Source: Amaranthus tricolor (lineage: Eukaryota > Streptophyta > Magnoliopsida > Caryophyllales > Amaranthaceae). Taken from it: 64,000 nucleotides of DNA. Below are positions 44,956 through 56,304 of this stretch, piece after piece. Position 1 is the first letter of the stretch. Every line of letters begins with the position of its first letter. Both the position numbers and the translations under genes were made by a program. The notes below the pieces were generated by a model. The model searched no databases. It was not told the DNA's origin and saw only the letters and a program-made list of their open reading frames with translations. The stretch lies in NCBI RefSeq assembly GCF_026212465.1, contig NC_080059.1, positions 20,248,656 to 20,312,655 of the forward strand. The letters are read 5' to 3'.

Positions 44956-46343
44956 ATGGCTCTCTTCTCTAGTAAGCCACAAACATTTCAAAAAATAGCA
45001 AAAGAAAAAACATGAATCGAGGCTATGAATGATGAAATCAAAATGATCGAGAAAAATCACACATGGGAGCTAATAAACAAGCCACAAGACAAAGAAATCA
45101 TAAGACTCAAGTGGGTCGACAAGTTGAAGTATAACGATGATGGCTCCATCAACAAGTACAAAGCAAGGCTCGTAGGAAAAGGATAAGCACAATAACTGGA
45201 ATCGACTTCAACGATACATGCACCAGTTGTCCGTGTGGAGACAATCAGAACAGTCCTGGCACTAGCAGCACAACATCAGCTGCCAGTCTTTCAGCTCGAT
45301 GTCAAATCATCATTTCTAAATGGACTCGAAGAAGAAGTGTATGTCGAGCAACCGCAAGAATACGTCATCAAAGGCCAAGAAGACAAAGTATACCACCTTC
45401 GAAAAGCTCTCTACGGACTCAAATAAGCACCTTAAGCGTGGAACAACAATATCGATAATTATCTTCTCCAGAATGGTTTCATCAAGAGTCCGAGTGAACT
45501 TTCACTATACATCACCCAAGGTAACAAGTTTCTCATTTTATGCCTGTACGTGGATGATCTAATCTACATAGACACACATCCAACAATGATCGAAGAATTT
45601 AAAAAGGCTATGATGAAAGAGTACAAGATGATAGATTTCGGTATAATGAAATACTTCCTTGGCATACAAATTAAACAAAGCCCAAGAAAAATTTCTATCA
45701 CGAGAGAAATATGCAGAAGACCTACTCAAGAAATTCAATTTGAGTGAGTGTAAACCGCTGACTACACCAATGGCAATCAATGAGAAGTTATCAAAGTATA
45801 ATGGCAAACCAAAAGTCGACGGAACAATGTATCGAAACTTTTTTGGTTCTCTCATTTATCTCACACATACAAAACCAGATATAGTCAACGCTGTCAGCAT
45901 CGTATCCAGGTTCATGAGTGAACCGAGTAAGAATCATCTAACAACAGCAAAGAGGATTCTTAGATACATTAAGGGAACGAAGAGCTATGTGATCATGTAC
46001 GAGACTGAAAAAGATTTCAAGCTCACATGATACACCGATAGCAATTGGGCTGAAAGCATGTATGATAAAAAAAGCACAAGCGACTTCGTATTTCAACTTG
46101 GAAACAAGGTGGTCTCATGGTCATGAAGAAAGCAGGCAACTGTCGCATTATCATCAGCAGAAGCAGAGTGCATTGCAGCAACAAGTGCAACATGTGAAGC
46201 AGTCTGGCACAGAAGGATATTGATCGATCTACAACATAAGCAACAATCACCAATTACAATGTTTTGCGACAACATGTCAACAATAGCAATGATGAAGAAT
46301 CTAGTGTTTCATAGCAGATTAAAACACATTGAGATATGACATC
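44956..46343 (+). pseudogene. Copia D RT and RNase H, unit 3
   Basis: Same as 31507-32894. It ends at RLKHIEI where the E LTR starts. Confidence 0.85.
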
Positions 46344-48928
46344 TGTAACGGCCCGGTTTAAGTGACCCGATAATCCATATGAAAATACAAATTCCGGTTC
46401 ACTCCTTGGGCTTTAGAGAAAAGTCTTCTTTAGGATCGTCAACGTTCCGTCGATAAAGAAATATAACTAAACAGAAAACAGTACTAACGTGAAAGGAAAT
46501 ATGTCAGGCCTAAAGGCCTCTAGACAAGCTAATTGAAATAAGCGGAAGCAAAAAGAAAACTACACTATCTCCTGTTACATAAGTACAGAGTTTCTTTCTA
46601 CTCATAATCCAATACAAAAAGATAATAGCATAGTCTTGATGATTACGGGTTCTAAGTCGAGACCTCACTCCAGACCCCACCTGCAATCAACCTACTAGTC
46701 GTCATATGACAACACACAGTAGTATCCAAAGAAACAAACCAATACACGTCAGAGACTTCATACAAATATCAATCAGGTTGAACACAAGCAATATGTTTAT
46801 CCTAGCATGCATAGGCTCTAATACATTCATTATTAGTTAATCTCAACTTGTAACGTTGCCCGTCCTATTCGGGTCGTTCAAGTATAAATCATTCATTATT
46901 AGATAATTCCAACTTGTAACGTTGCCCGTCCTGTTCGGGTCGTTCAAGTATAAATCCAAATCTTTTTGGAGGAATACACTTGGGAGAGCTAATCCTAAGG
47001 CAACCACCGACCTAAGACGTTGCCCGTCCTGTTCGGGTCGTCAAAGGCTAAAGTATGCATACCCCCATGGTGACCGTAATGATCCAAAACTGCCATGGGA
47101 ACAATAATTATAATAATCCAAACCAATACGTTAACCCCTTTGGGTAACATAATACAACCAAACGTCAACCCCTTTGGGTGACAACCACATAAATTCTCAA
47201 TTTCCAATTAATTTCTTTCAAATTATTTGAAGTGTCTAATCCTTATGTGATTTACAGTGCCTCGATTAGAAATAAAACAACACTACTTGCACAACCACAT
47301 AAACAGTATGGTCTAAGCGTGTACCTTTAAGTGCTACAAGCAAACTATATTTAACCACAATAGAAATTTCGCCCTCTTATGAATCGAGGTCCTAAATATC
47401 ACACACACACAAAACAATCACATATTAGAACGTGTTTACACATTTAATCCACTCCATACTACTAAGACATCATTAGGATTTGATAATTTTAAATGTTTTC
47501 ATCAAATTCCTAATAGTTCCAATTTGTAAACTTTTACCAGAAACTTAAATGATCGATTTAGACAGTTTAGAAAATTCAAATGAAAAATCTGACTTCGCTG
47601 TTTCATTCAGAACGCGTCAATTAACTTGGGTACCAAATTTCATAATTTCTAACATCCAATTACTATTTTTAATTATTTTAAACGTTTAGCGAGTTTTTAA
47701 CACATCGGTACATAAAACAACAACGGAACACGATTGACGTATCCGGATCGGCACCTTTACCGAGACATAACTGCTGCTGCCCGGAAAATTATTATTATTA
47801 TTTTTTATCATCATCATCATTATTATTATTATTTTTATATGTACATTATTCAAATGATTAATCCTTTAAATCCCATGACCAAAATACATCTAACAAGATC
47901 ACATTCACAAAATCCTTCAATAACTTAAAATTTCATAAATTATGATAATTAAATTAAATACTTGATTCTCTTGACAAATTAAAATTTTGTAGAGAATCAT
48001 AAAACCAAATCACCTTTTTAAATCAAAATGTATATGTATAAACACAATCCTTCGAACAAGTCAAATTTTGCTAAAGGATTCATAATCTGTTGAATAACTA
48101 CACTACTTGGTTTATACCATTTAAATTTCATCTAACAAATTGAAATTTTGTTAGAGAAAATAGACCATAAGAAATTTATTTAAATTTCAATATAACTTTA
48201 AATTCTTAATTCTTATAACAAATTTAAATTTTGTTAAAGAATATTGATCATGAAGTTCTTTTCTTAATCCTTTTAATAAATTATAGTTTATTAAAGGATT
48301 ATTAGAGAAAATTTTATATATAAAAGAAAAATATTCAATCCTCTTATAAGTCATAGGATATCTTCATACATAAAACATAATTCTTTTATAAATCTTAGTA
48401 TATAAAATCTATAATTAACAATTCAATTAAACTTACCCTTTGATCAAAAGATTGGATTGAACAACAAGAATTTTTTTTTCCTTTTGAATGTGCCGAATTC
48501 AAGGAGCAAAAAGGGAGAAAATTTCTAAATTTTTTTGTTTACTTGAAGTTTGGTGAGGAAAATCAAAGGAGTTTAAGGATTAATAGGTACTTAAGATAAT
48601 GGTCATAATTGTGTCATAATACACAATTATGAGAGGAGTTACAAGACTCCTCCCATGCCTCTACCAACCGGCCACCCCTTCAATTTCCCCCTAATTATTA
48701 TTATTATTTTTTAAATTAATTAATTAATTAAGTAATTATTATGATATTGTTAAAACAGAAAAGAAACGTCACGCGATGACACCGTACGTGATAAAACTCG
48801 TTACTGTTAAATTTAATTTACTTTATTCTTATAATTATATATGTAAAATAGTATAATTTAATAACCGTATTTATTTTTTTATCTTATTATATTTTCTTTT
48901 TAAATTCGATAAATTACGGGGTGTTACA
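46344..48928 (-). repeat. Gypsy LTR E, complete (2585 bp, 3' LTR on minus strand)
   Basis: Bounded by TGTAACGGCC and GGGGTGTTACA. To its right lies CTACCCCCCTTAAAAG. On the minus strand this is a polypurine tract directly before the LTR, so E runs on the minus strand and this is its 3' LTR. GAGGGCGTAAC before the tract is typical of chromovirus (Tekay-like) ends. It interrupts copia D RNase H. Confidence 0.82.
47964..48360. repeat. Array of imperfect palindromes in LTR E
   Basis: Five dyads of 25-37 bp lie 70-90 bp apart: 47964-47998 (GATTCTCT/AGAGAATC), 48046-48080 (AATCCTT/AAGGATT), 48131-48155, 48209-48242 and 48265-48301 (TAATCCTTTTAATAAA and its inverse). A weaker sixth (48338-48359) contains the point where units 1 and 2 are cut. 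Most have an ACAAATTNAAATTTTGT-like core. In units 1 and 2 the third dyad has one arm mismatch that unit 3 lacks. Confidence 0.75.
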
Positions 48929-49080
48929 GACTACCCCCCTTAAAAGAAGTTACGCCCTCGTAACTTGCATGACAACGAAAAACGCAGGACACACGCACTA
49001 TCTTAACACGTCACTTGTAAAGAGGCAAGACTATAAGTCAAAGAGGTTACGCCCTCACATAGTAGGAGGCCATGTCTCTT
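48929..49080 (-). mobile_element. Gypsy E interior, short remnant
   Basis: It holds the polypurine tract next to the LTR and two copies, about 107 bp apart, of GTTACGCCCTC (48946 and 49054), equivalent to the GAGGGCGTAAC motif on the minus strand. Then the sequence changes to a plus-strand LTR, so the rest of E is missing. Confidence 0.65.
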
Positions 49081-51711
49081 CACCCCTGAGCAGCAGCTGG
49101 CGCACCTAGGCCTCCTCCACCACCAGCAGCCAGTGCAGCTGGCTGTCCTCCCTCCACCATCACACACATGGGTTACCACCACCACAACCTTCACTTACCC
49201 TTTCACCTTTTGCTAGTTTTACCTTTGTAAGACATCTCCACTTCTTCTATTTGATTCTTCTTGTTTTCAATTAAAAGCTTTATAAAGTTTATGAGTGTGA
49301 TGTTGATTTTGTGTAATTTTTATTGAATCTTTTTGTTTGGGTAAGAGTTTGATTGATGAATTGAATATATTTATGATTTAGGGTTTGAAGTGTGATTAGA
49401 AAATATGGGTTGTGTGTTGATTGTATATTAGTTTCTTTGAATCTTAGTATGGGTAGTAATTAAAGATGTTATCTTTGAACAATGAATTGATTAGGGTTTA
49501 ATTTAGGGATGAAATTTTAATAGTGTGTGCTCTTATGTTATATGTTGGTGGTGCGATGATTGATTTGATAATTTCATAAGTTGTTTTAGGGTTTAGTTGT
49601 GTTAGTTGTGATTATGATATACTTAGTTAGTAAGGATTTTTATTATAGTTGACTATAGAAATGGTTTGGTTGTTAATTGGGAGTAATAGTTGCTAATTGT
49701 TGTGACTTGATTGTTGTGAATTATAAATGTTCTTAGTAGTTCGTCATTGAAGTTATAAATGCATAATCTTAGTAAAGCCAAGAACATAATGTCAACGTAT
49801 CGTCGATGCTTGATATAATTACTTGTTGTGATGTTTGATTGTAGTTTTCTAGCTTCGGAGAATATAATAAATGATATTACGATGGGGTAACTTTGAGATT
49901 TGTCATTGTCGTCATATTAGAACTATATTAACATCGTAAGATTCAAGTGTGATTTGTTATTTTTTTTAGGTAATGTGAACCAATATAACTCAAATTTGGT
50001 CGATGTTAAGGAACGATTCACATAATCCTTTTATTCTTAAATTGATGGAAAAGACTTATGTTGTTGTTGAGTCAATGATTATGATTGGTGTGAATGAGAT
50101 GTGTGTGTGTGTGTGCTAGAGCAATTGGAAACTTATCTCGAGAGGATGATAGTGGTTACTTGGGTATTTAGTTGGTATGACAAAGTAGTTAAGGGAACTT
50201 ATTAAGTTCTATTCTTAACTTGTATAGGTTCCCGATTTATAAGAGGGAAGTAGACTCTTAGTTGGGTGACTTTTGGAACTTTTTATCGTGCAGTGACGCT
50301 TACAGGTACGTACACGCAGTAATTAATCATCATATTCATCGTTTCAAGGTAATATCAATATTTCATGATTATATGCATCGTATTAGAATTATAGAGCGTC
50401 AGAAAGCAAACTATGCTATCGAATAGTCATAATAGTGATATAGGCAAGTAGAATGAAATCATTAGAAGATTTTACAAACAAATTTCTAAATAGTAGAGAA
50501 CGCACTATGGTTGCGTGTGTTATCGAAGTGATTGTCTAGTTATTGAGCCTTGATTATGATTACTTGGCGTGACTCAATTGGATTATGTCCGGTTGATTTA
50601 GTAGTCCCCTAGGTGAGATCCGACGGGATCACTGTAATGGGGGTATGAGCATACTTTTGTCATTGGGCGCCGGGTGGCCGATACCGCCCCTTGACCGAGG
50701 TGGTACCATGCGGGCCTTGCAAACCCCAATATGGTGACCTCTTCACTGGATTGGTACCCCAGTGTGTTAGTTTTTCCAAAGGTAGGACCCGAGAGAGTCT
50801 GTTGGAGGGGGTATGAGCTCATACTTTGCCTTTGACGCTGGGTGGCCGATAACGCCCTTAGCCATGTCACTATGCCATGAATAGAGAAAAGATACACTAC
50901 TTTTAAATATACTTCGAGGGGTTAGTAGTTTGAAAGAGAAATCATGAGTAAATAGAAGTGTTTAGACAAATGAGTAGATTCGTTATGGCTGTGCTATGTC
51001 GTCACCTATCGCTTTTGTTCTATGATTCTAATTGTTATAAGTTCATTGATTACTAGCGTGTATGTTTTTTGTTGTTGTTTGTTCATGACTTTCTATGATG
51101 TTCCTACTATGATACATTTGACTATGGTCATTATGTTGAGTAGCAGGAGGATCATAGCTTGGCGTAACAAGTATAGGAGCTTCATTTGCTTGGCATTGGA
51201 GATAGAGTGGAGTATGATTATAGCAAATACTATGCGATTAGCCTGACGTTGTAGCTTTGATATTATTTGTTAAGTTTTGGGTTGTATAATTACTCTTTTT
51301 GGAGCCATGTGATTCCTTGTAAAGTTATACTCCGCTACGTAGTTTCTGAATGTATGATCATAAGAATAGTCTTTTGTATCTGTTAAAACCGATGCGTTAA
51401 CACTGGAACCACGATCCGTGTTGGAATTGGTGAATTGATGAGCCGACGATGATTCATTCCGTCGTGACATATTTTGGAGGGCTTTGATACCTTCGATCAG
51501 TTTAGTTGAATTGCTTTATTTATCGATCTACATTATATTATCAATTTTAGTAGAGATGCTGCTAAAAATTTCCACTCACTCACTTCTTTAAAGTTAATCT
51601 TTAACGTTTATTTAAATTATTTTCTTTTTCTTTTTATATAACACTCGAATTTCCTCCCGTTCTTCACAATTTTGGTTTCATTTAAGGGGTTGGAAATTGA
51701 AGGGTGTTACA
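49080..51711 (+). repeat. Gypsy LTR F, left-truncated (plus strand)
   Basis: A CAG/CCTCC-rich leader-like stretch at 49085-49190 leads into long AT-rich sequence and ends GGGTGTTACA at 51711, the order seen in the gypsy C LTR. No primer site follows, so it is a 3' or solo LTR. It contains a direct repeat of about 55 bp at 50640-50695 and 50814-50868 (GGGGGTATGAGC and GGGTGGCCGATA blocks). TTACAGGTACGTACACGCAG at 50299 resembles a known chromovirus LTR motif. No ORF is credible. Confidence 0.6.
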
Positions 51712-52064
51712 CATATCCATAAAGAAAGATGGGCCAAATATTGCTAAAGGATGAACATTATTATCGACATTTGTTTTAACATGTCATTTATATTTTCTTT
51801 GGCGAACCAAGGCTGTTGAAGTACGAGAAATTTCTGGTGTTGAGATTGATGTATACGTAGTGGCGTTGGTCGCATTGATCCCATGTCTCATCTTTCTTTT
51901 CGCTATGGTTTGTCTCATTATGATGCAACTTCTTACTAGGATAATCAAGTTCATTGAACGTCTTATTATGAGACATGCTCATATAATTAACCGATATTTT
52001 TAATTAAAAATTTAAAGATTATAAATGATTGATCATTTTAAAATTATAAGTGATTATTCTTATA
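51712..52064. other. Spacer, possible copia D tail
   Basis: The first 30 bases (CATATCCATAAAGAAAG...) could continue copia D RNase H after KHIEI, but the match is weak. ACATC before E and CATAT after F are not a clean target duplication. The remainder is unassigned. Confidence 0.35.
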
Positions 52065-52079
52065 GTATAAAATAGTGAT

Positions 52080-52245
52080 GGCCATGGTCCGGATTGGGCC
52101 GGTTCCGTTCCTGTTCCATAAGGTTCCGGTTCCATGTGGAACCTGATTCGAACACTCCAGTTTCGGGCGGTTCCAAACGGTTCCTTGGCGGTTCCAACGG
52201 TTCCAACTGGCGGGTCGGGCGGGTCAGACCATCGGTTCCATTCTT
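52080..52245. repeat. hAT left subterminal GGTTCC repeats
   Basis: About ten GGTTCC or GGTTCCA copies, mostly in one orientation, in a GC-rich block next to the terminus. They are likely transposase-binding sites by analogy with Ac. Confidence 0.7.
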
Positions 52246-52555
52246 ATTTTTCCTTTAAACATATTATAAAAATACTATAATAATGTATACGTACCTTTGA
52301 TGATTACTTGATTATTAGCGAAATTCATTGCTTGTCGTCGTTATTAAAATATTTACTAAAAAGAATGAAAAAAATAAATTAATAAGAAACGATAAAGATG
52401 ATTAATAAAAAAAGAGGGTTAAAATGGACTTGAACCTAGTACCCGAAGGAATACTAAGCTGCCTACGTATCCCGAAGGAATCAAAGCCCACGTAGTTGTT
52501 TGTCATACCTTTATTTGTAGTTGTTGAATGTTGATTGATCGTTGTCCAATTGATC

Positions 52556-55173
52556 CTATTCGTCTTCGTCATCATCATCTGGTTGGTTAGATGCTTCTGC
52601 TGACTCTCCTCCTGACGATGATGTAGATGTATCCATCATCATCCATGGATCATCATCGTTCTTGATTCCTTGTGTTCGGAGCTCCGCTTGATCCCAATCT
52701 TTCTTGCAAACACATATTTGAATAGTATGTGGAGTAAGACGAGATCTCTTTTCGTCTAAAACTCTTCTACTTACACTAAAAGCAGACTCCGACGCAATCG
52801 TAGAAGCAGGAATTGCAAGGATATCCTTTACAATTTTCGATAATATGGGAAATTTTATAGATTTTTCTTTCCACCATTCTAAAATATTATAGCTACCTTG
52901 GTCAATTTCAAAGTGATGTTTAAGATAATTATCTAATTCTCAATATGAAGTGGAGGGTGAAGAAGAAGATGATCCTACAAAACTATCATCTTGGCTTATT
53001 ATGTTAGCTATTACGGAATTATAATAAGAGGGACGTGCCGAGACGCTAGCATGCCTAGACGTATCGCGACTTGGGTTATATACACTAGCATAGTAATCAT
53101 AAAGTTTTGCTAAAAGTTTTTTACAAGTTCTAACATAATTATGTACATCACTAGGCAGGCGATCTAATGATTGGTAGTAAAATCCAATTATTTTAGTAAG
53201 GACTTCTGTCTTAAAACATGGGTCTAAAATTGTCGCAATTCCATAAATAAAAGGAAAATCAGTAAAATACGTCTTCCACTTGTCCATCATATTTGCAAGA
53301 ATCGGCTTTAAATATATGTTAGTATCATCATGCGAATGTTTAAGAAGATGATAAAAAATAGTAATACATTCACTTATTACTAAGTGGACGTTTTGTTCGT
53401 AAACATATGAAAAAATCTTAGTTGGGTAGACATACTCTTCTAATATTTTCTGTACGTTTATAGCTAGTTTCCATGTTTCATCACTTATATGGCTATATGT
53501 ACACTCACTATACAGTTGTGTTATAACTTGACGATAAGCAATAGCTTTTTTTAATAAATTATGGGTTGAGCCCCAATGTGTAGGAGTATCTAATGACCAA
53601 TACACTTTTTTTAGTTGATAATGGTCACATAATTGCTTATATCTTCTCTTTAACTGTCCAACTCTAAGCCACTTCACTATGTCTCTAATGGGATCTAATA
53701 AATCACTTAGTTGTCTAATACTTGCTGGCCATGATAAGTTAACTATATGAGCACAACAACTTATGTGTAATAATCTACCACCAAGGATAATACTAAAAGC
53801 AGGCTCGTTATACAAAAGTTTTATGCATTAAATGTTGGCGGTTGCATTATCGGTAGAACAACAAAATATCTTATCTAATAAGTTCCATTCTTTACATATC
53901 TCTATTAATCAGTATTTTATGTTTTCACCCGTATGTCTTTCGAGCATTACCTCAAAAGCAATTATTCTTTTTTGAATAATCCAATTTTGATCTATCCAAT
54001 GTGCTGTTACACACATATGAGGTTCTAAATGTGGGGGAGCAGACCAAATATCAGTTGTTATGCTAACCCTACTATTAAAAGATTTAAACATTTCTACTAA
54101 TTCATAGCGCATTGATTCATATAATTTTATTGTGCGTCGTTTAAGAGTGTTCCTAGAGATTACTCTATATTGTGGTTGCAAAGTTTTTCTAATGTAATGC
54201 TCGTATGCCCTACTTTCACCATGGTTAAAATGGTAATTCATCACAAATTACATATTTAGAAAATTCATCAATCCTATCATTACGATTATATTTAAAAGGC
54301 CTACCTCCGCTGGGAATGTGCCACTGTCAGCTTCCACTTGTGGTCCCGCTGCCGCTTGCTGCATGAGTTTCTTTTGTGATTCTATGCTTCTTTGCCAAAT
54401 GTTTGTTAAAAGATCCCGTACCACCACCTAACACTTATTCAAAAAACACAATAAATGAATATTTAATACATTCTTGATTTATAAAATATAAATATCATAT
54501 ATGTGTAAAAACTTAAAAAGTATTTACCTCGGCTGAAATTATATGAAACTAGGGGATTTACTCCTTGACTTTCACAAATTTGACAAGTGCATAAAAAAAT
54601 ATCCAGATTGTCGGTAGTTCTTTTGTAAAATACGACCACACATGTGAAACAGCTCTACCACTAGGAGGTGGCATTGCCGGAAAAGGTTGTCTTACTGGTT
54701 CATCTTCATCTAAATTTAAATATAAATACATACTCAAATACCACAATATATAAATAAATAATAATTTAAAATTTAATCAATTTGAAGAATAAAATTATAA
54801 AACTAACCGATAGTTTGAAAATTGACTCGTTTACCACGAGCTTGTCTTTGTTGTTTTTGTTGTTGTTGTAGTTGTTGTTCTTCATGTGATCTCATTGATG
54901 ACTGTCGAGATCTATGTATCCTAATAATGGTCGTTGGTTCCTCTTCTTGTTCTTATTCTTCTTCAATTTGTATTTCTCTTTCCACTTCTTTTGCATAATC
55001 GTGTAATTCTGGGTCGTACCCTTCTGGATAATTTGGTTCATAATTATAATTACTAATCGAAGGTGTTGTTGATACCGACGGAGTTGAAGTGGCCTTTCTT
55101 TTAGAGCTAGAACCTCCCAACGATTTTGCCTCTTTAATAACTTTTTAGAGGCTTTTTTCAAAAAAGAAGACAT
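52556..55173 (-). pseudogene. hAT (BED-finger, RICESLEEPER-like) transposase, broken
   Basis: The body from 54244 to the stop at 52556-52558 is one reading frame with three internal stops (about 53909, 53827 and 52938). It carries TTDIWSAPPH and STDNATAN (the two Asp blocks), CCAHIVNL, and the hAT dimerisation domain from ELDNYLKHHFEID through ASESAFSVSRRV, with an acidic tail. Upstream, in other frames, are an acidic then Gln-rich N-terminal exon (about 55130-54830) and a BED zinc finger (SHVWSYF, CTCQICES at about 54560-54590, FNKHLAKKH near 54390), with introns or frameshifts between. It would cut and paste the element. Few lesions suggest recent loss of activity. Confidence 0.88.
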
Positions 55174-55195
55174 GATAATATTGAAATAACAATAG

Positions 55196-55350
55196 AATTA
55201 AGAAATAAATAAATAATTAAAAGACTAATTATGTAATTAACTAAATTAAGAAATAATTAAAAGACTAATTATGTAATTAGGAAATAATTAAAAGGCTAAT
55301 TATGTAATTAAGAAATAATTAAAAGACTAATTATGTAATTAAGAGAATAA
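55196..55350. repeat. AT-rich tandem repeat (about 38 bp) in hAT leader
   Basis: Four imperfect copies of AAATAATTAAAAGACTAATT ending in ATGTAATTA, between the transposase start and the right subterminal repeats. Confidence 0.75.
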
Positions 55351-55439
55351 TTGCGTAATTAAGTAATTAAGTAGAGAGAGTAGGAGAAGAGATGAGTTGT
55401 GAGTGAAAATGATTGAAAGTGTGGTGCATTTATACAAAA

Positions 55440-55795
55440 AATCCCAACGGCTAGTTTTTGGCCGGTACCAAAGAACCGCTGGGCCGGGTGAATCGCCCGG
55501 TTCTATTTTTGTTCTAAGGAACCGTTGGGTCGGTTCAGTAGGCCTGGTTCCGGTTCCAAGGAACCATTGGCAGGTTCACCGTGTCCGGTCCGGTTCACGG
55601 TTCCGGGGCGGTTCCTTGGAACCGGTGGTCAGGGTGAACCAGCCCGCGGTTCTTTGGTCCGGTTCAAGCGGTTTTTCCAGGCGATTTCACGGTTTCGCGA
55701 TTAGGGCCGGTTCGAAACCTATCATGAACGATTCCGGGACGATTTCAAGCGGTTCGGGACCGGTTCGGTTCCCAGTAACCCGCTCCGTGGCCATC
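55440..55795. repeat. hAT right subterminal GGTTCC/CCGGTTC repeats
   Basis: A dense run of CCGGTTC, GGTTCCAAGGAACC and GGTTCCGG motifs, many palindromic. The Arg/Gly-rich ORF across this block is a by-product of the repeats. Confidence 0.7.
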
Positions 55796-55807
55796 ACTAG
55801 TATAAAA

Positions 55808-56304
55808 AAAATCACTTTAAGGCAATAAAGATAGTAAGTTTACATTGGGTCAATCCAATAAAGATGATTTCACTGAAACACCGTTTTATTTAAAAATTCG
55901 TAATCTGTAACTTAAATTAGAACCAAATTACTAACTTTGAAGGAAGTAAGTGTCCTAATAATTAAGTGTAACTACTAAAATATAAATAGGATATAATATG
56001 GACATTAATACATTAGATTATATTAGGTGATCTTAGTGTTTTGTTAGAAACCAATTTTGATCTGTATATTAATTAGATTAGTAGGTCCTATGAAGTTACA
56101 CATTAAGTTACCGATTAGATTAAATTAGTATTGATTGCATAAGATGCTATTTGAACTATTGAATGCAGGAGTTATTAGTATGATTTGATGATGTGTTTTA
56201 ATTGGGAATAAAAACACAAATTAGTTCATTTTGGTTACTACATATAAATCCTATATGTAACCATCATATGAGTATGTGAAGATGTTTTCCATCATATCAT
56301 AAAT
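55808..56304. other. AT-rich spacer
   Basis: No gene or element recognised between hAT and the degenerate tandem repeat. Confidence 0.4.

Larger units (their letters stand above)
42145..46343 (+). mobile_element. Ty1/copia retrotransposon D, unit 3
   Basis: Third copy, LTR 42145-42336, truncated by LTR E at 46344. Confidence 0.85.
41634..48346. repeat. Tandem unit 3
   Basis: Last copy. Instead of another junction it runs on into the complete E LTR. Two private variants lie near its right end: TTAGAGA at about 48151 where units 1 and 2 have TTACAGA, and one T fewer near 48314. Confidence 0.93.
52073..55799 (-). mobile_element. hAT transposon (3727 bp)
   Basis: The ends are inverted repeats, TAGTGATGGCCATGG at 52073 and CCGTGGCCATCACTA ending at 55799. 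A perfect 8-bp target duplication, GTATAAAA, flanks it (52065-52072 and 55800-55807), the hallmark of hAT. The transposase lies on the minus strand. GC-rich subterminal regions full of CGGTTCC contrast with the AT-rich interior. Confidence 0.95.

Noticed and set aside
28185..48346. Treating the three units as LTRs of one giant element or as satellite DNA
   Set aside because: The unit boundary falls inside LTR E and next to a MITE, there are no LTR-type ends, and only three copies exist; tandem duplication explains it better.
51781..52010. Hydrophobic plus-strand frame (CLIFLFAMVCLIMMQLL) as a membrane protein
   Set aside because: No start codon context, short, with stops on both sides and no recognisable family.
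54892..55173. 93-codon basic ORF at the hAT 5' end as the transposase N-terminus
   Set aside because: Another frame in the same place gives the typical acidic then Gln-rich N-terminal exon. The ORF is probably right only for its first ten codons.
55403..55828. 141-codon Arg/Gly/Val-rich ORF
   Set aside because: Read through hAT subterminal GGTTCC repeats and across the transposon end into the flank.
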